A model generated the notes under the pieces. That model was given only the letters and a program-made list of their open reading frames with translations, was not told where the DNA came from and made no database searches. A stretch of DNA of 43,399 bases from Nothopassalora personata (taxonomy: Eukaryota; Ascomycota; Dothideomycetes; Mycosphaerellales; Mycosphaerellaceae). The stretch is taken from assembly GCA_033816765.1 (NCBI GenBank), contig JAVSIV010000066.1, positions 1 to 43,399 on the forward strand, given 5' to 3'. Each line of letters opens with the position of its first letter. Within the stretch, counting starts at the first letter, position 1. Below are positions 27,665-39,650 of the stretch, in pieces. A program made the translations under genes and the position numbers.

Positions 27665-29714
27665 AGTTAGGATAGCCTCCTTCTCGACGGTAGTACCTAA
27701 ATTACTATAATAGCGGAGGTACCTAAGGCTCTCTATAAAGGTATCGGCTTCCTATTATATATAGGTAAAGACGAGCGTACGTGTTTTAGGAACCCCTTTC
27801 TTATAGACGCTACGGAGTACGTCCGAGATCTACTAGATAGCGACCTCCTAAAATATTGCGGTAGGGAGGGGTTAAACGAAGTACTAGATATCGGTACGGA
27901 CGGTACGGGAACGAACGTAGAGAGGGCGTATAAGATATAACTCCGTCTCGAACGAGAGCTAGAGCTAAGGAGGTAGGGTAGTAGTAAGAAAGACGAATTA
28001 ATAGGTTAGTATCCGGAGCTTCTAGACGGCCTCTATCTACGCACGGTAGGTCCGAGCCGTAGATATAAGATAGTACTTATCGACTATAACCCTTTAGAGA
28101 ACCTCCTACCCGTTTAGCTAGTTTACGAACGTTAGGAATACCGGCTATACGGCCTAGTCGAGGGCAATAATTATAAGGGGGTAGATTACTATTATGAGGT
28201 ATAAGGGATCCTAGATAGTAGGCTAGATACTATACCGGCGGTACTATATAATACTATCCTACTTAAGAGCGACGTAGGGTACGACTAGGATAGTCGTATC
28301 TATCTATCGAAGTCGCGTCGGGAGCTAATATAAGAGGCTCTTCCCCTTACCGGTACTAAGTATAGCGATAATCTCGCTACGGTTACTAATAATTACCTCA
28401 ATTACCTCCTACTACTTACGACTCTTATAGGCTACGCTAGAACCGTATATATACGTTTCCTCTAATAAAGCCTCTATAGACGTCTAGATCTATCGGTACC
28501 CGATCGGCCCCTAGTAAAAGGCGAGCCGCTTAACGAGAGATAGTATATTTTCGGTAGACTCTCGTTAGCGGACGATACCCCTACTCCGAAAGGGCGTATA
28601 CTATAGTTAACTAGTATAGCGATACTATTAGAGGCCGGCGTCGGTAAGGCCCTAGTTAAAGTTTACTATCCAGCCGTATACGACGTTTCCTATACGTAGA
28701 TTATAGGACGCCTACTAGTAGAAGGCCTCTAGTATATTAGCCCCTCTAAGGCTTAGACCGCTAATACTTATAGGGGTATCTAGCTCCGGTCTAGCTATTC
28801 CGTCTACGGGTATATCGTAGGGTAGGCCGGTATCTAGCTAAACTCCTTTATCGTAAGAGAACTTCTTAATAGCGATACCTACGGTAATCTACCTCTACGT
28901 CTAGATATTTAGCTAAACGCCGATTACCTCGGCGATAGACTACTAGATAGTAGCGGTAACCCTATCCTTAGGCTATACTACCGTACCGTCGGCCTAGAGA
29001 TACTCGCTAACTTCTAAGAGATAGCCCGTCTCGGTAGATAAGAATCTCCGGAACGGCTAGATAAGGATAAGATACTAGATTAGTAGGGCCCCTACCTTAG
29101 GAGCGAGGAAGCGTACGGGGTAGTAGGAAGCGTTTAGTATATTAAGGGACTTACAGTAGCTAAGGATAAAAGAATAAGACCGTCGTAGATAAATAGATTC
29201 TACTTATCCGCCTACCGGTTCTACTAGCGGATACTAATAAGCTCGGAGCGCCTTACCGGCTACCTAGAGGTTATATAGATAAGAACGAAGAGATAGCGGA
29301 GGAATCATCCGATAGCGGCCTCGTAAGTACTCGTAGTAGTACTAGAAACGCTAGTTAGAGTCGGAATATTATTAGGGCGTAGCGAAGAGAAGACGCGCGC
29401 TACTATCTCTAGACTCGAGAGGGTATAGTCGAGTATCTACCGTAAGGCGTCTTCTAGCGTATACTAGTTACGAGGATCGTTAATAAAGGACTTTTTTAGT
29501 AAGCTACTATCCTAATTATCGACGAGCGCGCTTATATCGAAGGATAGGACGTCCTCTAGGCCTAAATAGAGGTTACGGTAGAATATTGCCTAAGCGGCTC
29601 GAAGCTAATACGCTATAAGCTCGGGTAATTAGTTAACCAGGAGCAATATATTATTATAAATAATAGTATTAGTATCGGCGTACTACCGGATCTTCGTAAG
29701 CGCTATAGTACTCT
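27665..29714 (+). pseudogene. RIP-killed long coding tract of unknown function, first part
   Basis: Not recognised. A plus-strand frame can be read from about 27893 to 29220 with stops that are almost all TAG (Q/W by RIP); coding then seems to move by one frame near 29.2 kb and runs to 29714. The codon pattern is CG-rich (CGN, GAC, GCG), as in the dead genes around it. No family motif was identified. It lies between inverted elements B1 and B2. Alternatively it could be two genes, or one gene with an intron or frameshift near 29.2 kb. Confidence 0.35.
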
Positions 29715-29724
29715 AGGCGATAGA

Positions 29725-29808
29725 TTGATTGATTGATTATTCCATTAACGTGCTATTTGAGTCAAAGACTATGCAACACGGGTCTCGAGAACGAGACCAA
29801 AATTTGAG
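29725..29808 (-). mobile_element. 84-bp 3'-end fragment of the 13.4-kb non-LTR element
   Basis: The inverted match to the last bases of 13409-14173 includes GATTGATTGATT (tail) and ATTAACGTGCTATTTGAGTC. Flanked by AGGCGATAGA at 29715-29724 and 29809-29818. A severe 5' truncation with its own 10-bp duplication is typical of LINE-type retroposition. Confidence 0.8.
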
Positions 29809-29818
29809 AGGCGATAGA

Positions 29819-31365
29819 GAAGGTAAAGAGGCGGAGGAAAAGAAGCTCCGCTACGGGCCTAAGCATATTATTAAGTAGCTAGGCGTCGCGATAGATTTCG
29901 AGGTAGCTAAGGAGGTCCTACGCTAGCTATAACTATACTAGCTAAGCGTAGTAGAGAAGGACGAAAAGCTAGTAGTCGTAGATAATCTAGGATAAATACA
30001 AGTTATAGTTATTTATATCGAGCTAGGTCTCTTAGGTAGTATCCTAGGTAAGGGCGGCGGCGAAGGAAAGAATAGGGGAGTCGAAGGTACGATTATATAG
30101 CCTATACTAGATAAGGGCTATACTTAGCGCTGATATTACGTCGTTAAGCGCCTCTTCGAGGATTAAGAGCTCCTCTAGTTCTCCCTCCGTATCTCTAAGG
30201 GGCGTAGCGGCGACGAGGTTACTAGCGTATTATCCGGCTACCCTAATACGCTCGCGCTACTCTTTAGTTGCCTAGAACGGCGGTTCGCCCTCCCTATATA
30301 AGCGATTCTCCCTAAGGACGCGGATAATATAGTAGAGAAGCTTCTTCTAGGTTCCGAAATACCGGGCTTCCGACGATACGTTCTAGAGCGGGCGAATAGG
30401 ATCCTATAATATCTCGGCGCCGCGGAAAGTATTAAGTATTTTAGTACCGCGCTAAGTAAGTACTTACGTCTCCGAGCCCCGATCGTCTCGAAGAATATAT
30501 ATACCCTTTAATAGGAGACACGCGACGCTATCGTAAAGCGCGCTAAGCTCTTCCTTGCTCTTACTAGGGAGCCTATACGACTCTATAATATCCTCGGTCG
30601 GGCGTCCCTTAAGGTATATATAGAATCTAGTCTCTTTTAGCTAAGGCTTTAGCTCCGATATATACTTAATAGCGGTTATTAAGGACGATTCCTCTAGTCT
30701 AACTTACGCCTATAGATAGTAGGTCTCGATAGCCGCCCGGTATTATTCTTCTAGAGTAGGAGTAGTAGATAGGCTAGGGCGTAGTACTAGAGAGAGAGAC
30801 TAGTTTTCGTATATAATAAGGAAGTAGTCGACGTCCTTTTTCTTGCGCTAGAGCGTCTAGACGTATACCTTACGAGAGAGTATAGCTATATAATCTAGCT
30901 ATAGCTTCGATTAGCGGCCCTTTCGGGGCCTCCCCCTTACGCTAAAGCTCTAGCTATACGTGTCTCGGGCGTACTTTTAGAATATCTTAAGCGAGGTAGT
31001 AATATATCGATAATCCGGTACGAGGTAGAGAAACGCTTCGCGTATAGGGAGTTCTAGGATAGGTCGCCGACTATTAACCGGTCGCGCGATACTCTCGTAG
31101 CTCTAATTAAGTCCTTTCGAAGTAAGCTCCTCTACGATATCCCTCTTCGTCTAAGTCGTAAGTCCTTTAAAAGAATCCGTAAGATAGCGGTATAACTTAT
31201 TGCTAGTAAAGCTTATTCCGTACTCGGCGAAGATAGCTACCTTAGATATCGTTAAGACGTCGATAAGAGTAAGGAATAGGGCGGCTATAGCAGTAGTACG
31301 AGGGAGTTTTATAGTAGGTACGTTTTAAAACTAGAAGTAGGTATAGAGCGTACTAACTGAGTACG
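29819..31365 (+). pseudogene. RIP-killed long coding tract of unknown function, second part
   Basis: Removing the 84-bp insert plus one 10-bp duplication (94 bases) brings the upstream frame (…YSTLGDR) into register with this one (EGKEAEEKKLRYGPKHIIK…). This supports one original plus-strand gene across the insertion. About 515 codons with roughly 30 TAG stops at expected Q/W positions. No recognised domain. A minus-strand frame is also fairly open, so strand is not certain. Confidence 0.38.
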
Positions 31366-31470
31366 GAGGGATAGTAATAAATAGGGATTATAGGAAAGAG
31401 AAAGGGAACTACGGCGCGAATTACATTATAGGTACTACGAGACGCGTAGCTTAGTTTAACGCTATACCGG

Positions 31471-32203
31471 ATAGGACGGCGATATAACCTTAGGGTTAGT
31501 ATTAAGGTAAGGAATAGTAAAAGTTATAGGATAATAAGAAGCGCGGTAATAACGCTAGCGACGATAGGTATAATAGAGACCCTTTACGTAGAGCGTATAT
31601 AGTAGTAGATTAAATTAATTCTACTACGGCTTCCCTATAGATATCGTAGCTTTAATTTTTTAGGATTTATTTATAGAATATATACTAAAATTTTCGACAA
31701 TATAGCTACTTTACTACTATAACTCTTTATTAACTATTCTACTTTTCTATTTTTACTCCTTCTATATCTATTAAGGGTGTCTATAGCGTAAGAAGACGAT
31801 ATAATAGGTATAGAAAAGTCTATAATAGATTTGTAGTAGACGACCCGGAACGATAAGACTTAATTACGCCCTTACGCTTTAGATACTAATCGTATTAGCG
31901 TTTAGAGACCGTAAGACGTCGGTACGGTTACATTTACCCTTTCTAAATAGTTACCTACCCTAATAGGATAGCGATAAAACCTTAGGGTTAGTATTAAGGT
32001 AAGGAATAGTAAAAGTTTTAACTAATTCTACTATAGCTTCCCTAGCTATAGGACCCTTATACGGCGAGATATTATAGCTTTAAATTTTTAGCATTTATTT
32101 ATAGAATATATACTAAAAACTTTAAGAAGATAGCTACTTTACTCCCCTATCTCTTTATTAACTATTCTACTTTTTTATTATTCCTCCTACTATATCTATT
32201 TAA
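31471..32203. repeat. Two-copy direct repeat, about 230-300 bp (31471-31770 and 31968-32203)
   Basis: Both copies contain CCTTAGGGTTAGTATTAAGG, GAATAGTAAAAGTT, ATTTATAGAATATATACTAAAA and TTATTAACTATTCTAC. They differ by substitutions and small indels. AT-rich; nothing coding seen. Confidence 0.75.
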
Positions 32204-32289
32204 ATGGTTTACGGCGTTAGATCGTCGATATACTAAGTGTAGAAGAGTCGATAATAGATTCCTAGTAGACGACCTAGAACTATAAGGCC

Positions 32290-32610
32290 TAATAGATATA
32301 GATTAGGCGGCGGCGACGATAATAAGGGTTACGAGTCTATATATCGTAGGCACCTTAGTATAGTCCTATACGAAGAGAACTATCCTATTTCTACGTAGAT
32401 ATACTTATCGTAAGGCCGGATATTTACTATTAAACGCCCGACTACTGTTTAGGTTAACTTATCCGGATTGGGCGGCGCCGATAACGATAGGGGTTACGAG
32501 TCTTTATATCGTAGGTACTTTAGTATAGTCCTATACGAAGGGAACTATCCTATTTCTACGTCGATATACTTATTGTAAGGCCGGATAATTACTATTAAAG
32601 TAGACTCGGT
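32290..32610. repeat. Two tandem units, about 165 bp, related to the 35.9-kb satellite
   Basis: The units share GGGTTACGAGTCT, TATATCGTAGG, TAGTATAGTCCTATACGAAG, ATATACTTAT and AAGGCCGGATA. The same order of motifs (GGGTTATAAGTATATAAAT, GTCTAGTACC, ATATACTTATTATAAGGGCGGA) occurs in the units at 35878-36605, so both belong to one satellite family. Confidence 0.7.
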
Positions 32611-32859
32611 CTATAAAGCTAGCCGTTAATTATATCTATACTAAATATAACCTAGCTAAAAATAAAAGGACGGTAGTCTTTACCTAAATATTCGCTCTAG
32701 AGCTTATAGCTAGTAGCTTACTAGAGGTTATATCTACGAATATAGTTAGCGTATAGTAGGGCGAGCGTAATAAAACTAACCTAGACTAGATCGTAATCCG
32801 TCACCTAGAAGTAGGCGCGATCGATAAATATACGAGAGATTCCATAAGGAAGCGAGTAT

Positions 32860-33290
32860 AGTAGAGACCTCTAGTCCTCTTAGCGAGTATAGGCGTAGTA
32901 AGTAAGCCTCCGGCTTATTAGCCGTAGCGTAAGGCGGCGATAGCGTACCGTTAGTTCTACTTATACTATAGACTTAAAAACGCAAGTATACTTAATACTA
33001 GGCGGTACGAGGATATACCTAAAAGATTGCCGGGAGTCTACCCCCGTTTAGGCTATTTTATATTACTTTTTTATAGGACCTCTTATTATCTTAGCAAGTA
33101 TATACGTAGCGAGTAAGCTTCCTAGCTAATTAGCCGTAGCGTATAGCGGCGATAGCGTACCATTAGTTCTACTTATACTATAGACTTAAAAACGCGAGTA
33201 TACTAAATGCTAGGCGGTATAACTATATACTTGAAAGATTGCCGGGTGTTTACCCGCGTTTAGGCTATTATATATTACTTTTTCCTAGGT
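32860..33290. repeat. Direct repeat (two copies here, a third at 34605-34720)
   Basis: Copies share CTTATACTATAGACTTAAAA, ACGCGAGTATACT, GGCGGTA, AAGATTGCCGGG and TTTACCCGCGTTTAGGCTA. The first two also share an upstream AGCCGTAGCGTA part. Period about 218 bp. Heavily RIPped, with no ORF. Confidence 0.7.
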
Positions 33291-33299
33291 ACTCTAATT

Positions 33300-34319
33300 A
33301 TATTAGTAAGCGTAGCCGTAGCGAGCTACCTATAGGGGGTAGTAAAACTAACCCTATAGTAGCCTACACGGGCTATAAGAACACCCTACATCTACTAGTC
33401 TATCTACTAGATAGGTAGTATAGTTATACTTAAGTTTATCTTTACTAACTATCTTAGAAGTGTTCTAAGTCCTACCCTAGAGGGGGGTCCCTAACATTAT
33501 TTCTAACGTTATACCCGCGGGACGGGGACTAGCTTATTTTAACCGTCTAAGTCTTAGGATTCTAAATCTAGTCTTAGTTTTACTAGACGACGACTAGGGC
33601 CGGAGATATCGCCGCCTAACTTTTTTAGCGTTAGATTATATAATCTAACGCCCTAACGCTAGAAATCTAGTACTTAGGAAACGTTTAGGGCGATTACGCG
33701 ACAGGTTCTTACCTAATTTAGACGGTTAATAGCTCATTTTAAAGCCCTACATCTCCTAAATACGTCGGCCCTATTAGATTTACCGTAGATCACGTGTCTC
33801 GAAAGTTACGGGCCTAAAATAGCTAAAAATAATACTTTTTCCTCACAAAATAAGTCCGGTCGAGTACCTTCGGGGAAAGATAGTATAGGGATATAAATAG
33901 TAGGGCCTAGAGCCCTCGTAGGAAGCCTCTTAGGCTTAGTATAGTAATACTTTAACTAAAAGATGCAGTTCTAACCCCTCGAGGTATTTATAAAGCAATC
34001 CTAGTAATAACTACTATATTTATCCTATATTAGCGGAGGTAGCTATTAGCTATTAAGATCTAGTATACCCCTAAACTACTAATACGTTAATCTATTATAG
34101 GCTAGATACGCTAGAATAGTCCGGCGCGGGGACACTGAGATCTTAGGCCTCTCTAACGTAGACTTTATAGGCCTATCGTTATAACTACTAGACTAACGAG
34201 CCTATTTTATAATAAATACTAGCTAAAATAAGGGATATATATACCTTTATTAATCCCTTCGTTATAAACGAAAGGGGTACATCCTTATACCTTAACCTTA
34301 CGTTCGGTTTATCCCTACT
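33300..34319. other. RIPped sequence without recognised feature
   Basis: No coding frame, LTR terminus or repeat was recognised in this stretch. It has the same CpA/TpG depletion as its surroundings. A short perfect-looking inverted stretch, TTAGCGTTAGATTATATAATCTAACGC, lies near 33628-33654; its significance is unknown. Confidence 0.4.
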
Positions 34320-34510
34320 AGTCTATATAGTACTATATCGTTAGTAACGAAAATCTAGGCTACGATAGTAATAACGGCCTATAGTACTATATCGTTAGTT
34401 ACGAAAAGCTAGGCTACGACGGTAATAACGGCCTATAGCATTACGATTACGACGATAATAACGGCCTATAGTACTATATCGTTAGTAACGAAAAGGTAGG
34501 CTAATTGCCA
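34320..34510. repeat. Short tandem repeat, about 54-bp unit, 3-4 copies
   Basis: Repeats of GCCTATAGTACTATATCGTT, AGTAACGAAAA, CTAGGCTACGA and GGTAATAACG; the third unit is shortened. Confidence 0.8.
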
Positions 34511-34604
34511 GTTATTCTTACGGTTATTCTTAATTACTATATCTCGCTATTAACGCATTACTAGAGAATGTAGTTACTCTTACTTACTAAGGTCTCGTTA
34601 TAAA

Positions 34605-34720
34605 CGGATTATACCTATACTATAGACTTTAAAACGCGAGTATACTAAATTCTAGACGGTACGAGTATATATTAAAAAGATCGCCGGGTGTTTACCCGCG
34701 TTTAGGCTATTTTCTAGAGC
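34605..34720. repeat. Third copy of the 32.9-kb direct repeat
   Basis: Shares ACTATAGACTTTAAAACGCG, AGTATACTAAAT, CGGTACGAG and GCCGGGTGTTTACCCGCG with 32860-33290, about 1.4 kb from the nearest other copy. Confidence 0.65.
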
Positions 34721-34929
34721 CCGAAAATACCGACTAATTAAACGCTAGCTAGGCGCCGAGAGCCTAAGCTTATAGCTATAATAGTAGGCTCTCCTTCTCT
34801 AGAGAACTTACTTCCCTTCCCTAATATCCCTAATATTCCTATTTCGGCTAGTATTATAACATAGCTATAATAAGCGACTCTACGTAAGTCCTACGTTAAC
34901 CGAAGCGCCGGCTATTTAATACGAGCGAC

Positions 34930-35760
34930 GAGCGAACAATCGCGAACATCTATAGAGATCTAGTAAAGACCGATAACCTCTCCTATATATAGAATATCTA
35001 TAACTTCCTACGAATTATATAGGAAGTAGTAGCGAGTAACTAAGGGTAAGACGGCTAAAACCGTAGAGTCTATATATACCCTAATACCCTCTACTTTCCT
35101 ATAAGGACTAACAAGAATAACGAGGTAGGATACTAGCTAGAATCTAACTTTTAGTTAGCGGACACCTTTAAGACCTTTATACACTAGGCTATCTTTAAGC
35201 GCGATAATAGCAGTAACTATTACCGAATATACATCGCCCTATATAATACGCCGGTATAGAGTTAGGTAGGGTTAGGAAAAGACTATAATAAGAAAGACTA
35301 GTACTAGTAGTATATATAGGTAGTTACTTTTATAAGGGATAAGGAAGGCAAGATAAGTGTAGCTATATATAACTACGACTACCCGTATAGTAACGTAAAG
35401 AAGATAGCTAATTTATAACTTAAGTTTCTTTAAGCTGTACGGGGGAAAAAGGATTATAAGAGAATAGTTATCGAGTATATCTAGATAGGCAATATATAAG
35501 ATAATTATAAGACATAGCTAAGCGAGGAGATATATAGCCAATTAGGATATACCGCAAATAGGTACTTAAATAACACCTACTACTGGGTCCATAGGATAGT
35601 AATACGAAAAGATAACGGCCTTCGATTAAGAGATAGGGATAGGACGTAGCTTTCCTTCTAGTGTTATAACTTATAGAAGGCAATTAAGAAGGAGAGACCA
35701 ATAGCCTATAATAACTAGGGGGTAGAATAGAATAATTAAGAGAGCTATATTTATTTATAT
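34930..35760 (+). pseudogene. RIP-killed coding tract of unknown function, about 270 codons
   Basis: Not recognised. One plus-strand frame reads through with about 25 TAG/TAA codons at likely Q/W positions, between segments that look protein-like (PNTLYFPIRTNKNNEVGY, LADTFKTFIH, NSSNYYRIYIALYNTPV, VVTFIRDKEGKISVAIYN, YKRIVIEYI, QLGYTANRYLNNTYYWV). It has no clear membrane segment, zinc motif or nucleotide-binding motif. It is bordered by satellite repeats on both sides. A minus-strand open frame at 35468-35683 is a shadow. Confidence 0.4.
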
Positions 35761-35877
35761 CTAACTTAAGGGGGCGTTACTTTACTCCAATATAAATAAG
35801 AATAGGTAAGAGCTATATATACTTTATAAATCTTAAGAGGGTCAGCCCCTAGAATGTAGGCCGACGGTTTAGGGTTA

Positions 35878-36605
35878 GTCTAGTATCCTAGAAGAGTAAT
35901 TATTACGTTTAGAAGACTATATACTTATTATAAGGGCGGAAATTACAATTAATTGTACCGGGAGGTAAGGCTTCATTTAACCGGATTAGGCCGTCACGAC
36001 GACGAGGGTTATAAGTATATAAATTACGGGGACTATAGTCTAGTACCTTAGGATAGTAATTATTATGTTTCTAAGACTATATACTTATTATAAGGGCAAA
36101 AAATTACAATTAATCGTACCGGAAGCTAAGGCTTTATTCAACTAGATTAGGCTATAACGACGACAACGAGGGTTATAAGTATATAAATTATAGGGACTAT
36201 AGTCTAGTACCCGAGAATAGTAGTTATTACGATTAGAAGACTATATACTTATTAGAAGGGCGGAAAATTATAATTAATCGTACCGGGAGGTAAGGCTTTA
36301 TTTATCTAGACTAGGCCGTAATAATAACGACGAGGGTTATAAGTATATAAATCGTAGGGACTATAATCGAGTACCCTACAATAGTAATCATTACGTTTAT
36401 AAGACTATATACTTATCGTAAGCGCGGAAAATTACAATTAAGCGTATCGGGACCGCAAGGCTTTATCTATCCGGATTAGGCCGCTACAATGACGACGAGG
36501 GTTATAAGTATATAAATTATAGGGACTATAGTCTAGTACCTGAGAATAGTAATTATTACGTTTAGAAGACTATACACTTCTTATAAAGGCGGATAGTAAC
36601 TAGAG
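35878..36605. repeat. Satellite array, about 160-166-bp unit, 4.5 copies
   Basis: Unit starts near 35878, 36038, 36202, 36365 and 36531 (GTCTAGTACC...). Each contains ATATACTTATTATAAGGGCGG, a segment TTACAATTAATCGTACCGGG, GGCTTTATT and GACGAGGGTTATAAGTATAT. Spacers would not be unique and the units diverge along their whole length, so it is a satellite and not a CRISPR. Confidence 0.85.
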
Positions 36606-36639
36606 AACGACCCGCTACGGCTAAACTATACTAGTCCTA

Positions 36640-38990
36640 TTTAGGAATTAGGTCGGGCAGATTAGACCGAAATCTTAGCCCTACCTATATTACGTACCTA
36701 CTATCTTCGAAATTAAGCGGTACGGGTATTGAAGCTACTTTAACGATCTATTCCCCCTCTTCTTCTTAGGTATAAGTAATAGATAGTACCTCTAGCTTAG
36801 CGAGAGCTTTCTCTAGCTTAGCTCTCTCCGCTAGTAACTACTCGTACCGGGCCTTACGCGCTAGGTCTTTAGCGAGTAGAGCGATCTAGTACTCCGGCTC
36901 CGTAGTACGTAGGTCCTTAAAGAGTCTTTATAATAAATAATTCTCGTAGGCTACTATAACTCCGTACTCGACCTACTACGTAATATTATCTACGAGCTAC
37001 GCTAAAGTAATATCGTAGTAGGCTAGCGGTATAGCTAAAGCCTTAACTTTACGCTCGTAATTATCTATACCTAAGGTAGAGTTAACGTAGCTAATATCGG
37101 TAGCCTTCTTATTCTAGTCCGGTAAATATAGTACACGTTAACCCTCCGCCTCTAAGATAGCGTAGTACTCCTCGACTTATTACTCGCGGCGTAGACGAAG
37201 GTTTTTAATCTCGTAGTCGGAACGTTTAGCTAGGAGCTAGGGGTTATAGGTAATAGGTCGGTAGTATACGGTAGCTACTAGGCGGTATATAGAATCTATA
37301 ACCTCTTAAAGTAGTTCCTTAAATAGCGACTTAGCGAACCCTACAACTTAGTAGTAGAGCTTAGTCGCTAATCTCTAACTAAGTATAGCTATAATAACGC
37401 GATTAAGTATATTAATAAACTCTTTACGGATCTATTTAACAACGCCGTTAGTAATGTTACTAAAGATTAATAATGGCTCGAGGATTAGGGAGTAGATAAT
37501 AGTATTGTTAACCTAATTAGGGATGTCTCTACCTAGAGAGGAGTCGGAACGAGCCTTAACCTCGTTTAGACGGAAAATAGTCTTTCTAGAGTATATCTAA
37601 CTAGCCTAGGTATAATAGGTATTGGGGCTTACTAGTATCCGACGTAATCTTACTAAGAGCCTAGGAGTACTACTTATTACTCGGCTACCCTACTTAGTCT
37701 TCGCTCGCTTCGAAGGACTATCGTCTTCGGAGCTATTTTCTAACGTAATTGAAGGCTTCTTATAGCCGGGTAAGACCTATACTACTTCTAGCTTTAGGTT
37801 TCAAAGTCTCTTAACTAGATTGCGGAAGATCTACGGATACTTCTTTTAGAGCTTACTTTAATTACTACCGGCATTAATCTTACTAATTAACGTAGTCTTT
37901 ATATTATTAATCTCTATAATTATAGTTAAAGAAGCCGTCTACGTAGCGACTACCTCTAGTATCGTCTTTAGTTCCTTATCGATAGTTAAGAGCTATACCT
38001 ATACTAAGTATATACTACTAAAGACAATATCTATAGCTCTATAGAGAAGAATCTAGCCTTAATCTTACGCGCTTACTTGTACGTTATAGCCTTTTTACCG
38101 TTAAGTTCTATTTAAGAGAGCTACTAGCTAACGAACTATCCTCTACCTAGCTTATATTATTTCCCCTATAGAAGGTCTTAGAAGAACGTAACTTTAGCTT
38201 AAGTAAACTCGACTAAATTTGGCTTAGTAAGGACGCCTAGCGTTCGGTAGCTTACCTTATACTATCGTAGAAAGCGAAGAGTCGTAGAGACTTCTAGATC
38301 TTAGTTCGCGCTATATATAAGTACGATAGGAGCTTCTTCGTCCCTTATATACTTCTTAAGTAGTTTCTATAAGATATTAGTCTCTATCTATTCTTAAGTA
38401 ACGATATACCCTATTAGCAAACCTCTATAAACTCTACGAGGAACCCCTAAGATTCGCTGCTTATATACTAGTATTAATCGCCCTTAGGAAATTATAGAAC
38501 GAGAGGTCGGGTAGGTTTAAAGCGGTAATCTCGAGGCTAATAATATTAGGCGAGAACCTAACCTTCTACTTATAAGTATATCTAGGCTTAAGTAGGACGT
38601 TAAGGTAGGCTAGGGGCTTTACTAAGGATTAAGTACCGCGAGCTAAGTATAGTAAAGTATACCTTCTAGCTCCTACCTATCGTATAGGGTAATAAACTCA
38701 AAGATATCCGTATCTTTCTTAATGTACCGGTCAAATATAGTACCGTTAACTCTAGTACGTATACGCTTATCGTAGCTATACTTATTAAGAATAGTAATTC
38801 TATATAACTAGGAGCTATCTAGGCTAGAGGAGGTAGTACTAATTTAGTACGGGTACTAGGTATATATACCCTCGTTACGTAGAAGCTAAATGCCGTAAAT
38901 TGTATTAATTACTAAGGACTTCCCTATATAAGAGTTAGTATAATTTAGTAAAGTAGAGACACCGCTATTACTTACTAGCTAATTAATCGC
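36640..38990 (-). pseudogene. Dynamin-superfamily GTPase gene, inactivated by RIP
   Basis: A large GTPase of the fungal dynamin/Mx-like family, which remodels membranes by GTP-driven assembly in its active form. Minus strand. P-loop at 38917-38946 reads NYTNSYIGKSLVINTIYGI (family GDQSSGKSSVLEAI), followed by RNEGIYTQYPYQIS (family RNEG-C-TR). The stretch FSPNIISLEIT...LPDLSFYNFLRAIN at 38471-38560 corresponds to SPN(V/I)-LEI-LSF-DLPG, the G3 DLPG now NFLR. Then YIRDEEAPIVLIYSANQD and G4 LTKPN (from TKPD) at 38216-38231. DLLQGKQYKLGRGQFV follows. The middle region lies at about 37.4-38.0 kb. A GED-like end (AYYDITLAQLVDNITQQV, helix ARKARYEQLLAERAKLEKAL) is at about 36780-37060. Residues at TAG are read as Q. 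Several frame changes and many TAG/TAA; it is dead. Whether it is host or element cargo is open. Confidence 0.75.
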
Positions 38991-39169
38991 TAATAACTAT
39001 AAACTCCGGAATCGACTCGAGAGTAGTATTAATATTAAGTGCTTTAGGGGGTTACCGCTTAGATTAGCTACCGGGCTAGTGTTTCTATCTCATTAATAGT
39101 AGACGGCGTAGCGGTAGCTTAAGAGTTTAGTATATTAGTATCTCTATTACGACTATTAGGCGTAAAAAG

Positions 39170-39650
39170 GAGACTAGATTTAGAATTCTCGCGTAAAATT
39201 GCGTAAGATACGCTATTAAAGTGTCCGTATTAGTAAGATTTTATTTTCGCGTTAGCGTTAGTATTAGTGTTAGTATTAGTATTAGCGTTAGTATTAGCGT
39301 TAGCATTAGGCGGCAATAACTCGCTAACTCATAGTTGGATTATAAAAGGGAGATTGGATTCGGAATCCTCGCGTAAAGTCGCGTAAGATACGCTATTAAA
39401 GTGTCCGTATTAGTAAGATTTTATTTTCGCGTTAGCGTTAGTATTAGTGTTAGTATTAGTATTAGCGTTAGTATTAGCGTTAGCATTAGGCGGCAATAAC
39501 TCGCTATCCGATAGTTAAATTGTAAAAACGAGACCGTTTTCGGAATCCTTACGTAAAATTGCGTGAGATATACTATTAAAGTATCTATATTAGGGAGATT
39601 TTATTTTCGCGTTAGCGTTATTGTTAGCGTTAGCGTTAAAGGATACGATA
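39170..39650. repeat. Tandem 180-bp repeat, three units, with TTAGNN hexamers
   Basis: GCGTAAA(G/A) starts at 39191, 39371 and 39551, exactly 180 bp apart. Each unit ends in a run of TTAGCG/TTAGTA/TTAGTG/TTAGCA hexamers (for example 39251-39311), a degenerate form of the TTAGGG telomere repeat. The third unit has a shorter run. Confidence 0.85.

Noticed and set aside
30040..30075. GKGGGEGKN as a possible P-loop
   Set aside because: Does not fit GxxxxGK[ST] and no other nucleotide-binding motif follows.
35878..36605. CRISPR array
   Set aside because: Units are about 163 bp and diverge throughout, with no short exact repeats or unique spacers; eukaryotic context.
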